Source: Dugong dugon (lineage: Eukaryota > Chordata > Mammalia > Sirenia > Dugongidae). Taken from it: a stretch of 64,000 bases of DNA. Where the stretch lies: positions 97,527,819 to 97,591,818 of the forward strand of contig CM057471.1 in NCBI GenBank assembly GCA_030035585.1, given 5' to 3'. Position 1 is the first letter of the stretch, and each line of letters starts with the position of its first letter. The position numbers and the translations under genes were made by a program. This document shows, piece by piece, positions 34,626 through 46,019 of the stretch. The notes under the pieces are model-generated. The model saw only the letters and a list, made by a program, of their open reading frames with translations, searched no databases and had not been told where the DNA came from.

Positions 34626-35949
34626 AGGGACCAGGACTCCCTGCCTGCCACATCAGACACTTTCAGGAGGACTAGTCTTCAGGTACTATCCTGCCTTCAA
34701 GCTCCCTTTCGCTAACGGAGCCCATTACCAGACGTTTCCTACTCTGCTCAGCACAACCTGCTTAAAGGGATGCCTGACCCTCCCAGCTGCTCCACACAGA
34801 GGCAGTTTCCCAGCCTCTGCCATTCTACCCTTCCTGCTTCTGATGCAGATAGCCAGCCTGCGCCTTCTAAAGGATGTTTGCTCCCTGGCTGGGGAAGGTA
34901 CCCCTGGGCCGGACGTAGTCCTTTGTCCTCACTGCTGTTTCTGCTGTACTCCCTCAAAAAAAAGTAAATGCAAAATCTTTTCATCTCCCATCAATAACTG
35001 GACCTACAGCCAGCAATTAGAAAGCAAATGGCATTCCCTAGCTCCTCACAGCGATATTATGCAATCTGACTTCCCCCTCAATTCTCCCTTCCTCTCATCC
35101 TGGTCTTCCATTTCTGTGCAAAATCAATGAAAAAAAATGGGATAACCTCTCCAAAGGAGATCAAAATGCATCGCGAAAAGCTAATCTCGTTTCTTCAAAC
35201 ATCCTAAGAATTCAATTTCCACCGACACCTTAAGAACTAAGTGGCCCACGAATAGAAAGTTTGAGCAAGTTACTGGTCTCTGTGTACAAATAAAGTAAAA
35301 TCATTCCTCCCAAAAGCATCAAGTTAATCCTTTCTAACACAAGTGGGAGGAGCTAGGACACCTTCGGAGATCCACAAGGGCAACCAAGAAATTCAGAAAT
35401 ACTAAAACTGCCTAAATCTGAGCTAATCTGATGGCCTCGAGCCGAACACAGTCACTCTAGAGCTGTTAAATGTTTCATCAGACTGTTGAACATCTTAATA
35501 ACCCGCCCCTAGGAATGGCCCTCAACATTTGCATAATATAGAATTGTAGGGCCTAGAGACCCCAAAACAGCCATGACAAAAGCTCAGAACAAAACGGAAT
35601 TCTCAAAACCGTGAAAGCTACACGTTTGGTTTTGCAAATTTCGAGAAGGGACTAGAGCATAGTCATGGCATTCCAAATATAATATGGATTCTTAAATCCC
35701 GGTAAAAAGAACATTCATCAAAATAGGTAATTTTCCAATTTTGCTTTACTAAAAAATCATTAAAAATATTTAACAGGGTGTGAAGTAAATGTCCATAAAA
35801 TATATTATACATATACATATACATCTATACATACTGTACATACCCAGGAGACTATTTTCACGGCAGAGTAAAAGTTTTGTGGGTCCTCCAGACGGTCAAA
35901 GGTGGAAAATTCAGGTATAAGAGAGAACCTGCCAGCATCCCTACCACCA
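34626..35949. other. Promoter-proximal GOLM1 intron 1
   Basis: No repeat family found, unlike its surroundings, which suggests single-copy sequence. Includes the first copy of a 23-nt direct repeat (35572-35594) and a short TA-rich tract (35795-35840). Confidence 0.5.
35572..35594. repeat. 23-nt exact direct repeat, copy 1
   Basis: Begins catgacaaaagctcagaac and is followed by aaaa. Identical to 36216-36238. Confidence 0.9.
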
Positions 35950-36215
35950 CTATGTGCTCTGGCAGCCGCGGCTCTGAGCCAGCCGCGCAGCGGAAAGACC
36001 TGGGGCAAACCTCCGGGTCACCTGCCAGGACGCAACCGCTGCCTACGTGGACACCCAAGGAGCCCGAGCCTCCCTGGAGGTGCGGGGACAGGAAGAGGAT
36101 GTGAATGTGAGCGGCCCCCGGCACTGCCCGCCCTCGCATCGTGCAAATCACGCCCGCAGAACTGGGACTACTGTGACTTTGGGAATGCACGCTTTACACT
36201 TTTGATAGTGACGCG

Positions 36216-36238
36216 CATGACAAAAGCTCAGAACAAAA
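36216..36238. repeat. 23-nt exact direct repeat, copy 2
   Basis: Same 23 nt as 35572-35594, here at the left shoulder of the CpG-dense block. Confidence 0.9.
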
Positions 36239-36600
36239 AGCAAGGACCCTGAAGAACCCAAGACTCGCCTCCACAGAGACCGGGAATCCATTGCACCGCG
36301 CCTCACAGCAGGGCCGGGGGTCCGCGCGCCCCCGCCTCGGAGGCAGCGAGCGGCGCGGGTCGCGGCGGCCGCAGGCTTCTCCGTCCCACGCCCGGGGCGA
36401 AAGCTCGGACACACGGCGGAGCGGTGTCACCTCCGAGCCGAATTCGATAAAAGGGGGCAGCCCGGGCGCTAGCGGGGCGAGATCTCGGGGGACCGACCGG
36501 GGTCTCTGGGCGCGAGGCGCAGGGCCCGGGGCTGAGAAGAAGGGAGGCACGGGAAGGCGGCAAGAGGGCGAGCCGGAGGGCGCGCGCCGCCCTAGTCACC

Positions 36601-36775
36601 TCTTTCCGCGGCTTCGCCGGCCGCTGGGCGCCGCGGGGCCTCGCTCCGAGACCGTCCCGGGCTGCTCTTCCGGCACCGCGCCGCGCTTTCTCTCCGCTGC
36701 TGGCCTCACGCCCCGGACGGATCCGCGTCGGGCGCTCCACGCCGCGTCCAGTGCCGCCGCGTCTCCGGCCTAGGC
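36601..36775 (-). other. GOLM1: Candidate GOLM1 exon 1 (5' UTR), boundaries uncertain
   Basis: Minus-strand GC-rich segment ending in the donor-like GAAAGAG|GTGACT at 36601/36600. The right limit is only a guess at the start site. It contains no ATG-led frame that joins exon 2, as expected for a leader exon. Splicing to the acceptor at 20925-20924 would put 21 further 5' UTR bases before the ATG. Other donors in the island (near 36429 and 36020) cannot be excluded. Transcript data would settle it. Confidence 0.4.
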
Positions 36776-37100
36776 AGCGGCGAGTCCCCGCCCCCGGGCA
36801 GCGCCGGCGGCGCGGAGGGAGGAGGCGGCGCAGCGAGCGCGGGGAGGCGAGGCTGGGGCCGCCGAGGCCGCGCCTAGGCGGTCGGCCCCACGTTGCGCGC
36901 GCTCTGGCCCGCAGCCACCGCTCAGCGGGAGCCGGAAAACCTGCGTCACGCCCCCTCCCCGGAGACTGGCCGCCGGGGCAGTTCCTCCTTCCTCTGTCCT
37001 CCGCTACCGGCGCTCCTAGCGGATGCGGGAGCCAACTCTAAGAGCAGAGGACCAAATAGAACACTGAATAGCCTTACATAGGAGCGAGCGGCGCGTAAGA

Positions 37101-37470
37101 CGCAAGTGGCTACGGAGAAAAGCTAGCCGCCTCCCACCCCTGAGGGAATTTTCCCGAACAAAGAGCCAACCACACCCAGCGCCACACACCTTGCCCAACC
37201 CACGTCTCCTTCTTCACTGGCCCCTGCCAGAACTGTCCAGAGTAGCGGGGACAACGCAACTGCAGAGAGAAACACAGGTATAAAACTGCCCAGAGTAGAG
37301 GGAGCGACTCAACACGGGCGTTATGGGGCTCTTTACTCACAAAGTTGTTTTTCTCTTCTTCCAGGCATTTCTAGTTGGCCATAATCTGCCAACTGCTGTT
37401 TTTTCGCAAGCTCTAATGTTTCAGACTCATTCTCAGACTACTTGCAACAGATAAAATGAAGTTTCCTAGA
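37101..37470. other. GOLM1 5' flank, nothing recognised
   Basis: Single-copy-like sequence between the CpG island and an RTE fragment. Confidence 0.45.
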
Positions 37471-38030
37471 CACCATGGAAACAGCAGTCAAGAAACCGAA
37501 CGACCTATAGCATTCGGCAAATCTGCTGCAACATACCTCTTTAAGTGTTAAAAAGCAAAGATGTCACCTTGAGGACTAAGGCCATGGTGTTTTCAGTCGC
37601 CTCATATGCATATGAAAGCTGGACAGTGAATAAGGAAAACTGAAAAAGAATTGATGCATCTCGAGTATACCATGGAGTGCCGAAGAATATTGACTATATC
37701 ACGGACTGCCAGAAGAACAAACAAATCTGTTTTGGAAGAAGTACAGCCAGAACGCTCTTTGGAAGTGAGGATGGAGAGACTACGTGTCACATACTTTGGA
37801 CATGTTATCAGGAAGGACCAGTCCCTGCAAATCGACATCATGCTTGGTAAAGTAGAGGGTCACGGAAAAAGAAGAAGACCCTCAACGAGATGGATGGACA
37901 CAGTGGGTGCAACAGTGGGCTCAAACATAGCAACAATCATGAGGATGGCACAGGCCAGGCATTGTTTCATTCTGTTGTACGTAGGGTCACTATGAGTCGG
38001 CACTGACTCAACAGCACCTAACAACAAGGC
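37471..38030 (+). mobile_element. RTE LINE, 3' end
   Basis: Encodes the RTE C-terminal region in broken frames ('FGHVIRKDQSL', 'GKVEGHGKRRRPSTRW') and ends at 'acagcacctaacaacaa'. It lies about 400 bp upstream of the GOLM1 CpG island. Confidence 0.88.
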
Positions 38031-38530
38031 ATCACGCAAGTGTGAACTCCTAGGACTCTTGAGGAAGCTTGGGAGTCTGAATTTTAAACAGTGCGCTAGA
38101 GGCTCTAAGGCACAATGACATTTGAGAAGCACTGTTAGGCCATACCTCCCCTAAGAGAACACCACAAAACTAATGACCTACAAGGTAAACCACACTGTAA
38201 AATTCTAAAGCAATGGTTCTTAACGCTGGCAGCACTGACCAGGCATTAGAATTATCTGGAGAGCTTCTAGGAGTCCCTGGGTGGTGCAAACTGTTAAGCC
38301 CTGGGCTACTAATGGGTAGCTTGGAGGTTCAAACCCACCCCAAGAAGCTTCAGAAGAAAGACTTGCCATCTCCTTGAAGGTCGTAGTTATAAAAACTCAA
38401 CGGAGCTGGCACTTCTACTCTGTAAACACGTGAGGTTGCCATGAGTCAGAATACATGAGTACTCACTTGAGTACTGATTGGTTTGGGGAGCTTTTAGAAC
38501 ATCCAGGTGCCTGAGTCCCACCTCCAGAGT
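38031..38530 (+). mobile_element. MER5-like hAT pieces split by a SINE
   Basis: 'agtctgaattttaaacagtg' (38070s), 'ttagaattatctggagagct' (about 38245), then after the SINE 'ccaggtgcctgagtcccacc'. Confidence 0.55.
38268..38488 (+). mobile_element. AfroSINE type B
   Basis: 'ggagtccctgggtggtgcaaa', 'ggttcaaacccaccccaaga', 'tgccatgagtcagaataca', ending 'tgattggtttgg'. Confidence 0.86.
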
Positions 38531-39335
38531 TCTGAAACCAGATATTGGTGTTTTCGTTTGTTTGTTTTAAAGTTTCCCAGGATATTCTACTGTATGCCAG
38601 GATTGAGAACAGTTTTCCTAGAATCATCTTGTTTTGAGCCTTCCTATCCCTGGTTTCTGGTCTTTCGGAAAGGAACCTCTTCCTTTGCACCCCTCCCAAA
38701 TCCCGACAGCAAAAAAACAAATACACAGACTCCCAAGGGAACACTCACAGCCATAATTGGTTTCACTAGAACAAAGATTCACCTTGAAAAAGGTGACCAT
38801 GATAACCTTACTGCCATCTGAGCATGGATCTCGTTAACTGCAGGGAAAGTATCTTTAGGTGCCAAATCTTCTTAACTGAATTATGAGCTGACAATGCATT
38901 ACCCCTTTAAAGTAATGTTCTACTATATTCCAAAATGGTATTTTTGTTACCTACTGTTAAACTGCTGCAGAGTCAGGCCAAGCGTTCAGAAGCTGAGGCT
39001 GTGTTGGACATCAGCCTGGCTCTGTGGACGGCTTGACTTGAATCACTTCACTCCAGTCTTCCAGTGACCTTAAGTGGCCACAATCAGGATTTTTTGATAG
39101 GTATAGTAAATCCCCTTTATTGCTCCTTTAGCTCACCTAGTTATGCGTTCTTAGACTGGTGGATCATAACTCCATCTCATTTTATGTGCTTTAAATAAGT
39201 CTCCATTAGTGTCTCATTTATCAACAACTAATTAGTCAGTGACTAAGCGCGTGATTCTTAAACATTGTATAGAACAGGTCCATAAGTCTAACTGCTAGGG
39301 TAGCTGGCTGAATTAGCTACATCTTTACTAAGGAA
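38531..39335. other. Intergenic sequence, nothing recognised
   Basis: No exon or repeat supported. Confidence 0.45.
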
Positions 39336-39505
39336 GAAGGAGCCCTAGTGGCATAATGATTAAAGCGCTTGGGTGGCTAACTAACAGGTTGGCGGTTCAA
39401 ACCCACCAGCTGCTCTGCGGGAGAAAGATGTGGCAGCCTTGGAAACACTACGGAACAGTTGCTATGAGTTGGAATTGACTTGACAGCAGTGGGTTTGGGT
39501 TACTA
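39336..39505 (+). mobile_element. AfroSINE type A, variant
   Basis: 'aggagccctagtggcataat' to 'cagcagtgggtttgggtt'. Confidence 0.87.
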
Positions 39506-39579
39506 AGGGGGAATCAGACCTTTTTAAGTTTCACGAGATTTTTTTTTATGACAAAATTTTTAAGATGCATGTAACCAGG

Positions 39580-39735
39580 AAAAAAACGCAAACCCGTTGC
39601 TGTTGAGTCGATCCCAATTCATAGTCTCCCTATAGGACAGAGTAGAACTGCCCCACAGGGTTTCCGAGGAACAGCTGGTGGATTGGAACTGCCAGCGTTT
39701 TGATTAGCAGCCGTAGCTCTTAACCACTGCACCAT
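39580..39735 (-). mobile_element. AfroSINE type A
   Basis: 'aaacccgttgctgttgagtc' to 'taaccactgcacca', followed by a (TA/CA)n tract 39735-39760. Confidence 0.88.
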
Positions 39736-40075
39736 ATATACATATATGTATGTATATTTTGCATATGTAAATATTGGATTTACATTCCTTATAAAGCTCT
39801 CTTCTGTTTTCTCAAGGCTTCTCACCCAGAATGTTTAACCTGATCAGTTGCTGGCCCTAAATATTCAGTTGGACAGATTTTGATTAAATATGTTTATGTG
39901 CAAGGAGCTGTCGTGGTTGGTTGCAGTGGGTATCATGGTTTGCCTGCTCAGCATCCTTTCCTTCACTTGCTAATGGCACCTGATTTTCACACAAGGAACC
40001 TCCCCTCTATTCTCCAAGGGATACGGCCTTGGTAGGACTGTCAAAGTAATGTCTTTTCCAGGTCAAAGGGTGAAC
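39736..40075. other. Intergenic sequence, nothing recognised
   Basis: Apart from the TA/CA tract, no element found. Confidence 0.4.
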
Positions 40076-40424
40076 TGTATTAGTTTTCTATTTGCTGCAA
40101 TAACAAGTTACCATAAACTTAGTGACTTAAAGCACACAACTTTATTATTTTATGGTTCTGTAGGTAAGAACTCAGACACGTGTCTCACTGGGCTAAATCA
40201 AGATGTCAGCAGGGCTGTGTTCCTTCCAGAGGCTCTATGGGAGACTCCGTTTCCTTGCCTTTTCCAGCTTCTGGAGGCTGCCTGCATTCCTTGGCTTCTG
40301 GCTCTGTTTCTCTGTCTTCAAAGCCAGCAATGTAGCATCTTTCCAATCCTGCTTTTGTAGTCATGTCTCTATGATCCAGCTTGGAAGGGTTCTCCACTTT
40401 TAAGGACCCTTATGATTACATTGG

Positions 40425-40587
40425 AGCCCTGGTGGTGCAGTGGTTAAGAGCTTGGCTGCTAACCAAAAGGTCGGCAGTTTGAATCCACCAGCCACGCCTT
40501 GGAAACCCCATGGGGCAGTTCTACTGTCCTATAGGGTCCTTATGAGTTGAAATCAACTCAGTGGCAATGGGTTTGGTTTTTGGTTTG
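40425..40587 (+). mobile_element. AfroSINE type A
   Basis: 'agccctggtggtgcagtggt' to 'gggtttggtttttggtttg'. Flanked by tgattacattgg (40413-40424) and tgattatgttagg (40588-40600). Confidence 0.92.
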
Positions 40588-40600
40588 TGATTATGTTAGG

Positions 40601-40819
40601 AATCATTGGGTGGCACAAACAGTTAAGTACTCAGCTACTAACTGAAATGTTGCTGGTTTGAATCCACCCAGAGGGGCCTCAGAAGAAAGAACTGGAGATC
40701 TGCTTCGAAAGGTCACAGCCACAAAAACCCTATGGAGCACATTTCTACTATGAAGTACATAGGGCACATGGGGTCGTCATTAGTTGGAATCAACTCAATG
40801 ACAACTGGTTTGGTTTTGG
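40601..40819 (+). mobile_element. AfroSINE type B
   Basis: 'aatcattgggtggcacaaac' to 'caactggtttggttttgg'. Flanked by tgattatgttagg (40588-40600) and tgattacgttgg (40820-40831). Confidence 0.92.
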
Positions 40820-40971
40820 TGATTACGTTGGATCCACCCAAGTAATCCAGGATAGTCTCTCCATCTCACAGTCCTCAATCACATCTGCAAAGTTCCTTTG
40901 CCATGTAAGGTAAAATATTCACAGGCTCTGGGATGTGGACATTTTTGGTGGGCCATTCTGCCTACCATACA

Positions 40972-41809
40972 CCCTTAACCTCAGATAGGGCCATTCCTGG
41001 AATGAACAAAGTGATGGACCTAGGGACTGAAAAGTATTGATGTACACTCATTCATTGATGGCACCCACCTGTTCTTGGTACAGAGCTCTGTAGGGCTGGT
41101 TCCTGTCCTTTCCAAAGCCTAGCTTTCAGCTTCGCTTTCAATTCTGAGCTTCCCCATAGCCTATACCTTGCTGAAACTGACTGTCATATCTAGTAGAGCA
41201 ACACTGATGGCAGTATCAATCAGGGTTCGTGGTTTCAGACAACAGAAACAGACTCTACCAATTTTAAGGAAAAACAGAATTTATTGGACAAGTGTCAGGG
41301 TCTTACAGGGTCAATGATGAGATAGGTTTGGAAGAGCTAATTGCTGCATAGGGCTAGGCAACAGAAATCACTGCAAAAGTGACACAGAGGGGAGAGCAAG
41401 GTAGTACAAGGGTCACAGTCTGCTGCAGGCTTAAGGAATAGATGGGATCTCCAACTGACCAAGTCCTTGCAACATTTGTTCTAGATACAAAGTTCAAGGC
41501 ACAAAGGCACTTCCAATTGGAAGAGTCTGATTTGTATGCCCATTCCCCAAGCTACTAAAGGGACAATCCCTTTGGTTTCAGTATGGGGACTTGGCCGCTA
41601 ATTCTCAGCAAGGCTATACACCATGGAAGGTTCTCCAGAAAGGCGACTGGAATGCCTACTAAAAGAGGAGCTAGGATGCTGGCAGGTAAGAACTAGTAAG
41701 AATCCCCCACATATATCCTAAGAGAAATTCAAAGAGTTATGGAAGTTCAAAGGCAGCAGATATATCTGTTTAGAAAAATCAGGAAAGACTGTGCAAAAGG
41801 TAGGTGTAG
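40972..41809. other. Intergenic sequence, part possibly an old LTR
   Basis: 41215-41690 ('caatcagggttcgtggtttc', 'aacagaatttattggacaag') has the look of an old LTR; family not named. Confidence 0.4.
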
Positions 41810-42185
41810 AACAGTGCTGTCCTATAGAAATAAAATACAAGCCATGTGTGTAATTTAAGATTTTCTCATAGCCACATTAAAAAAGTGAAAATAATTTTAA
41901 TGATATATTTTATTTAACCCAATATATCCAAAATATTATCAACATGTAATTAATACCATATATTATGTCACATAATATATAAAATAATAAAATATTAATG
42001 AGATATTTTACAGTGTTTAATGTAAAAATATTTTACACTGTTTTTAATTTTACTTAAAATTACATAAAATTAAAAAAAATTCAGTTCCTCAGTGGCAACA
42101 GCCATATTTCAAATGCTTACTCAATAACCACATGTGCTAGTAGCTACCACACTTCACAATGCAAGTATTGAAGAATGGTGTATCA
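41810..42185 (+). mobile_element. AT-rich hAT-type MITE
   Basis: 'acagtgctgtcctatagaaa', 'tatttaacccaatatatcca', 'ccacatgtgctagtagctac'. Confidence 0.6.
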
Positions 42186-42331
42186 GTCTGGGTCCAATTA
42201 GGAGAAAACACACAGTGATTTGAACAGGGAAAGTTCAATATAAAGAATCATTAACCATAGCAGGAGATTGGAGGGACAAGGGTTTGGCTGCTGAGAAGTA
42301 AAAATTCTAAAGAATATAGGAATAGCAGGTA

Positions 42332-42880
42332 TGATGGTTAAGGTTGTGTGTCAACTTGGCTGGGCCAGATTCTTGGCGGTTTGGCAGTCATATGATGTTG
42401 TGATCACTTCCATGATGAGATTTGATATAATGTGATCATTTCCATGATGGGATCTGCTGTGAGTAGCCAGTCAGTTGGAAGGGAGATTTCTTGGGCATGT
42501 GGCCTGCATCGAATATAAGTGGACATTCTGGCAAGGCTCACCAGCTTTTGCTCTCTCTGGATCCTGCAGCTGGCTCCTGTTCGTCTGACCTCTTGTTCTT
42601 GGGACTTGAGCTAGCAGCTTACCTGAAGTCTTGCCTGCTGGTCTCCGGATTTGTCTGTTTTTGCAGCCTGTGAGCAAGAGCCCTACTCTCTGACCTGCCA
42701 ACCTTGGGTTCGTCAGCCCTGAGGCTATGTGAATCAGGAGACGCCTCTATCCTGACCCATGGACTTGGGACATTCCAGCCTCTACAACAACATGAGCCAT
42801 TTCCTTGATATAAATCTCTCTAAATATATATTTATATATATTTACTGGTTTTGCTTCTCTAGAGAACCCAGCCTAAGACA
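42332..42880 (+). mobile_element. Solo LTR, family L1s, forward copy
   Basis: Starts TGATGGTTAAGG, contains 'tgtcaacttggctgggccag', ends 'gagaacccagcctaagaca' (TG...CA). The flanks share gcaggta (42325-42331 and 42881-42887). No internal viral coding sequence. 'L1s' is only my label for this LTR family. Confidence 0.83.
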
Positions 42881-42887
42881 GCAGGTA

Positions 42888-43615
42888 TAAGGAGCAGCTA
42901 CTACCCCTGTGGCTGAGAAAGCATGCCCAAGGAAGACTCCCTCCACCCCAGCTTATCCACCCACCTCCAGGAAGAAGACCCAGAACTTGTTGGAGAGGGC
43001 ATGGCTATGGCTCCCTGAATGGCAGAGAAGTCGCTGGGGTGCCTTACTGGCAGAAATTGCTTGAAATCTGCCTTCTAGAACTTTCCAGAAATCTGCTTTC
43101 TAAGGTTGTAGAGAAAGCTTCTCACAGGTAGGTGTTTGACTGGAGACACTGCTATAAAACTGCCAAGGGAAGCTGCTGGGTGCTAAAACCAGGCACCGGA
43201 GAAGCCATGTGTGCCCCAGGAGGTGGGCACAGGTAGAGGAGGGTGGATGGATATATTTTAAAGGCAGAAATGTGGAGGAGGCACACTCGGCATGGTGACA
43301 GCCCTAGAAGTAGAAAAGCGTGAGGCAGAGTTGCAAGGGGGCCGGTTTGGGTTGGGAATCAATGTAAACGGGCAGAAAAGAAGGAAATGTAGCACTTTGT
43401 CCAAGGCTCTCTGAACCTTTGTATGCAACATTCTCATCTTGCTAAAATACCAGTCTAGTCACATCGCCACTCTCTTCAATAACTTTTAGTGTTTTTTCCT
43501 TGCCTGTGTAGAACCGTAGCACTCTATGTTATCATCCAAATTCCCTCAAACCACACCAGGCCGCTGTCCTGCCCTTCCCCACAGCCAAGCTTTGCTCTGC
43601 TATTTGTCCCAGAAG
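42888..43615. other. Intergenic sequence, nothing recognised
   Basis: No exon or repeat supported. Confidence 0.45.
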
Positions 43616-43620
43616 GTCCC

Positions 43621-44078
43621 TGTCGTGGTTTAAATTATGTCCCCCCAAAAATGTGTGTATCAGTTTGGCTAGGCCATGATTCCTGGTACTGTGTGATTTT
43701 CCTGTATGTTGTAAAACCTGCCTCTATGATGTTAATGAGGGAAGATGGGTGGCAGTTGTGTTAGTAAGGCAGGACCTGATCTACAAGACTGGATTGTGTC
43801 CTGAGGCAATCTCTTGAGATATAAAAGACAGAGTGAGCAGTGAGACAAGGGGACCTCATACCATCCAGAAAGCAGCGCCAGGAGCAGAGTGCGTCCTTTG
43901 GACCGGGGTCCCTGTGCCGAGAAGCTCCTAGTCCGGGGGAACGCTGATGAGAAGGCCGACAGAGAGAGAGATTTCCCCTGGAGCTGACACCCTAAATTTG
44001 TGAAAGAAAGAAATTTCTCTTTGTTGAAGCCATCCACTTGTGGTATTCCTGTTACAGCACTACTAGATGACTAAGACA
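43621..44078 (+). mobile_element. Solo LTR with 5-bp target-site duplication
   Basis: TG...CA element: begins 'tgtcgtggtttaaattatgt', ends 'gatgactaagaca'. The exact 5-bp duplication gtccc is at 43616-43620 and 44079-44083. MaLR/ERVL-like; no coding region. Confidence 0.85.
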
Positions 44079-46019
44079 GTCCCCTTTTCTCTCTTCCTTT
44101 CTCCAGGCTCAGCTCAAAAGCTACAGTCAAAACAAACTCTCATAGCACTCATCACATTCTGTACCACAATATAAAATCTGTAAGGTTCCCAATGGAAGGG
44201 ATTCTTCTTTTTTTAAATTTTTTTTATTGTACTTTATATGAAGGTTTACAGAACAAATAGTTTCTCACTGAACAGTCAGTATACTGATTGTTTTATGACA
44301 TTGATTAAGAACCCCACGATGTGTCAACGCTCTCTGTTCTCGACCTCGAGGACCTTTATTTGATGAAAATATACATAGCTAAATTTACACAATTTTGAAA
44401 GTTTCTACATGTACAATTCAGTGATATCGATTACATTCTTCCAGCTGTGCTGCTATTCTCACTATCCTTTTCCAAATTATTCCATCACCATTATCTTCAA
44501 CCCACTGTCCCCTAGGCTTTCCATCAAAACTTTTGAGTTGCTGTCGTCAATTTGATCTCACATAATTCTTTTTTTTTCTTTTGTACCTTAGATGAAGGTT
44601 TGCAGAATAGTTTCTCATTAAACAGTTAGTACACATATTACCCTATGACAATGGTTAACAACCCCATGACATGTCAACACTGTCCCTTCTCAACCTTGGG
44701 TTCCCTATCAGCAGCTTTCCTGTCCTCTCCTGCCTTCTAGTCCTTGTCCCTGGACTGCTGTGCCTCATTAGTCCTGTTTTGTTTTATGACGCTGTCCAAT
44801 CCACAGCTGAACAGTTAACTTCAGGAGGGGCTTCATCACTGAGCTAAAAGGGTGTCCAGGGGCTATACTCTCGGGGTTTCTCCAGTCTGTCAGGCCAGTA
44901 AGTCTGGTCTTTTTTTTTTTTTTGAGTTAGAATTCTGTTCTACATCCTTTTCCAGCTCTGTCCAGGACCATCTGTTGTGATCCCGGTCAGAGCAGTCAGT
45001 GGTGGTAGCTGGGCACCATCTAGCTGTACTGGACTCAGTCTGGTGGAGGCCATGGTAGCTGTGGTCCATTAGTACTTTGGACTAATCTTTCCCTTGTAGC
45101 CTGTTCTCTTCATTCTCCCTTGCTCCCGAAGGGGTGAGACCAGTGGAGTATCTTAGATGGCTGCTTACAGGCTTTTAAGACCCCAGACACTACTCACCAA
45201 GGTAGAGTGTAGAACATTGTATTTATAAACTGTGTTATGCCAATTGAGCTAGATGCTCCCCAAGACCATGGTCCCCACAGCCCTCCTCCCAGCAATTCAG
45301 TCCCTCAGGGAGTTTGGAAGTGTCTATGGAGCTTCTGTGACCTTTCCTTCTACAAGTTGTTCTGGCTTCCCCAGTAATGTGTACTGTCTTACCCTTCACC
45401 AAAGTTACCACTTATCTATTTATTTCCCCACCACCACCCCTTCATCCCTCGTAACCAGCAAAGATCGTTTCTTTTTGTGTGTAAACTTTTACATGAGTTG
45501 TACAGTAGAGGTCTCATACAATATTTGTCCTTTTGTGGTTGACTTATTTCACTCAGCATAATGTCCTCCAGTTTCATCCATGTTATGAGATGCTTCACAG
45601 ATTCATCATTGTTCTTTATCTTTGTATAATACTCCATTGTGAATATGTACCATAGTTTGTTTATCCATTCATCTGTTGATGGGCATCTAAGTTGTTTCTG
45701 TCTTTTTGCTATTGTGAACAGTGCTTCAGTGAATATGGGTGTGCATATGTCTATTAGTGTGACGGCTCTTATTTCTCTAGGATATATTCCTAGGAGTGGG
45801 ATTGAATTTTGTAGTGCTTTTTTTTTGTGGTGCTGACATTTTGTTTGTTCCTCTTACTCTCCTGTGCTGAGTTCCTTTTGTTTGTGGATTTTTTTTTTTT
45901 TCATTTCTTTTGTTTTTGTTGGTTTTGTTTTTACTGAGACTTTATGTTTTTCTTCTTTATTTTGATGAGTAGGTTTTTTAACTTTCTTTTTGGTTACCTT
46001 GAAATTTACCCTTATCTTC

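Larger units (their letters stand above)
1..36603 (-). other. GOLM1: GOLM1 gene body, partial (introns 1, 2 and part of intron 3)
   Basis: Inferred span of the truncated gene. Intron 1 runs from the CpG island to exon 2 (about 15.7 kb), intron 2 is 18257-20773 (2.5 kb), and intron 3 starts at 18076 and reaches the left edge. The left end is the window edge, not a gene end. The right end is my preferred exon 1 donor at 36600/36601 and is uncertain. In other mammals GOLM1 is a long gene with a non-coding first exon, which this layout fits. Confidence 0.85.
35950..37100 (-). promoter_or_regulatory. GOLM1: CpG island, inferred GOLM1 promoter and non-coding exon 1
   Basis: This is the only long GC- and CpG-dense block in the window. 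It is densest at about 36290-36960 and carries GC boxes (cccgccccc near 36788, cgccccctcccc near 36948) and a CRE/AP-1-like tgcgtca near 36941. It lies 15-16 kb upstream of the ATG exon, where a GOLM1 first exon is expected. On the minus strand a good donor, GGAAAGAG|GTGACT, has its GT at 36600-36599. A second, GGAG|GTGACA, lies near 36429. The start site is probably in 36700-36950 with no TATA box evident. Long open frames on both strands here are by-products of GC richness. The gene assignment is by position. Confidence 0.75.
40076..40971 (-). mobile_element. MaLR-like LTR with two nested SINEs
   Basis: Reversed LTR: 'tgtattagttttctatttgc', 'gtctcactgggctaaatcaa', 'tttaaggacccttatgatta', resuming at about 40832 'atccacccaagtaatccagg', ending 'ccattctgcctaccatac'. 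Confidence 0.75.

Noticed and set aside
36291-36773. Open frame of 160 codons (plus) and a 145-codon frame (minus) in the CpG island
   Set aside because: The composition is Arg/Pro/Gly/Ala-rich on both strands at once, typical of GC-rich non-coding DNA. No known protein, and it does not join a spliced product.
42332-44078. A provirus bounded by two LTRs
   Set aside because: The two LTRs belong to different families, each with its own target duplication, and the DNA between has no gag, pol or env coding.
45240-45840. A separate inserted L1 rather than part of the ORF2-deleted L1
   Set aside because: One matching target duplication brackets 44212-49259, and no second duplication was seen at the internal junction. 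Kept as one element, with the check listed in findings.
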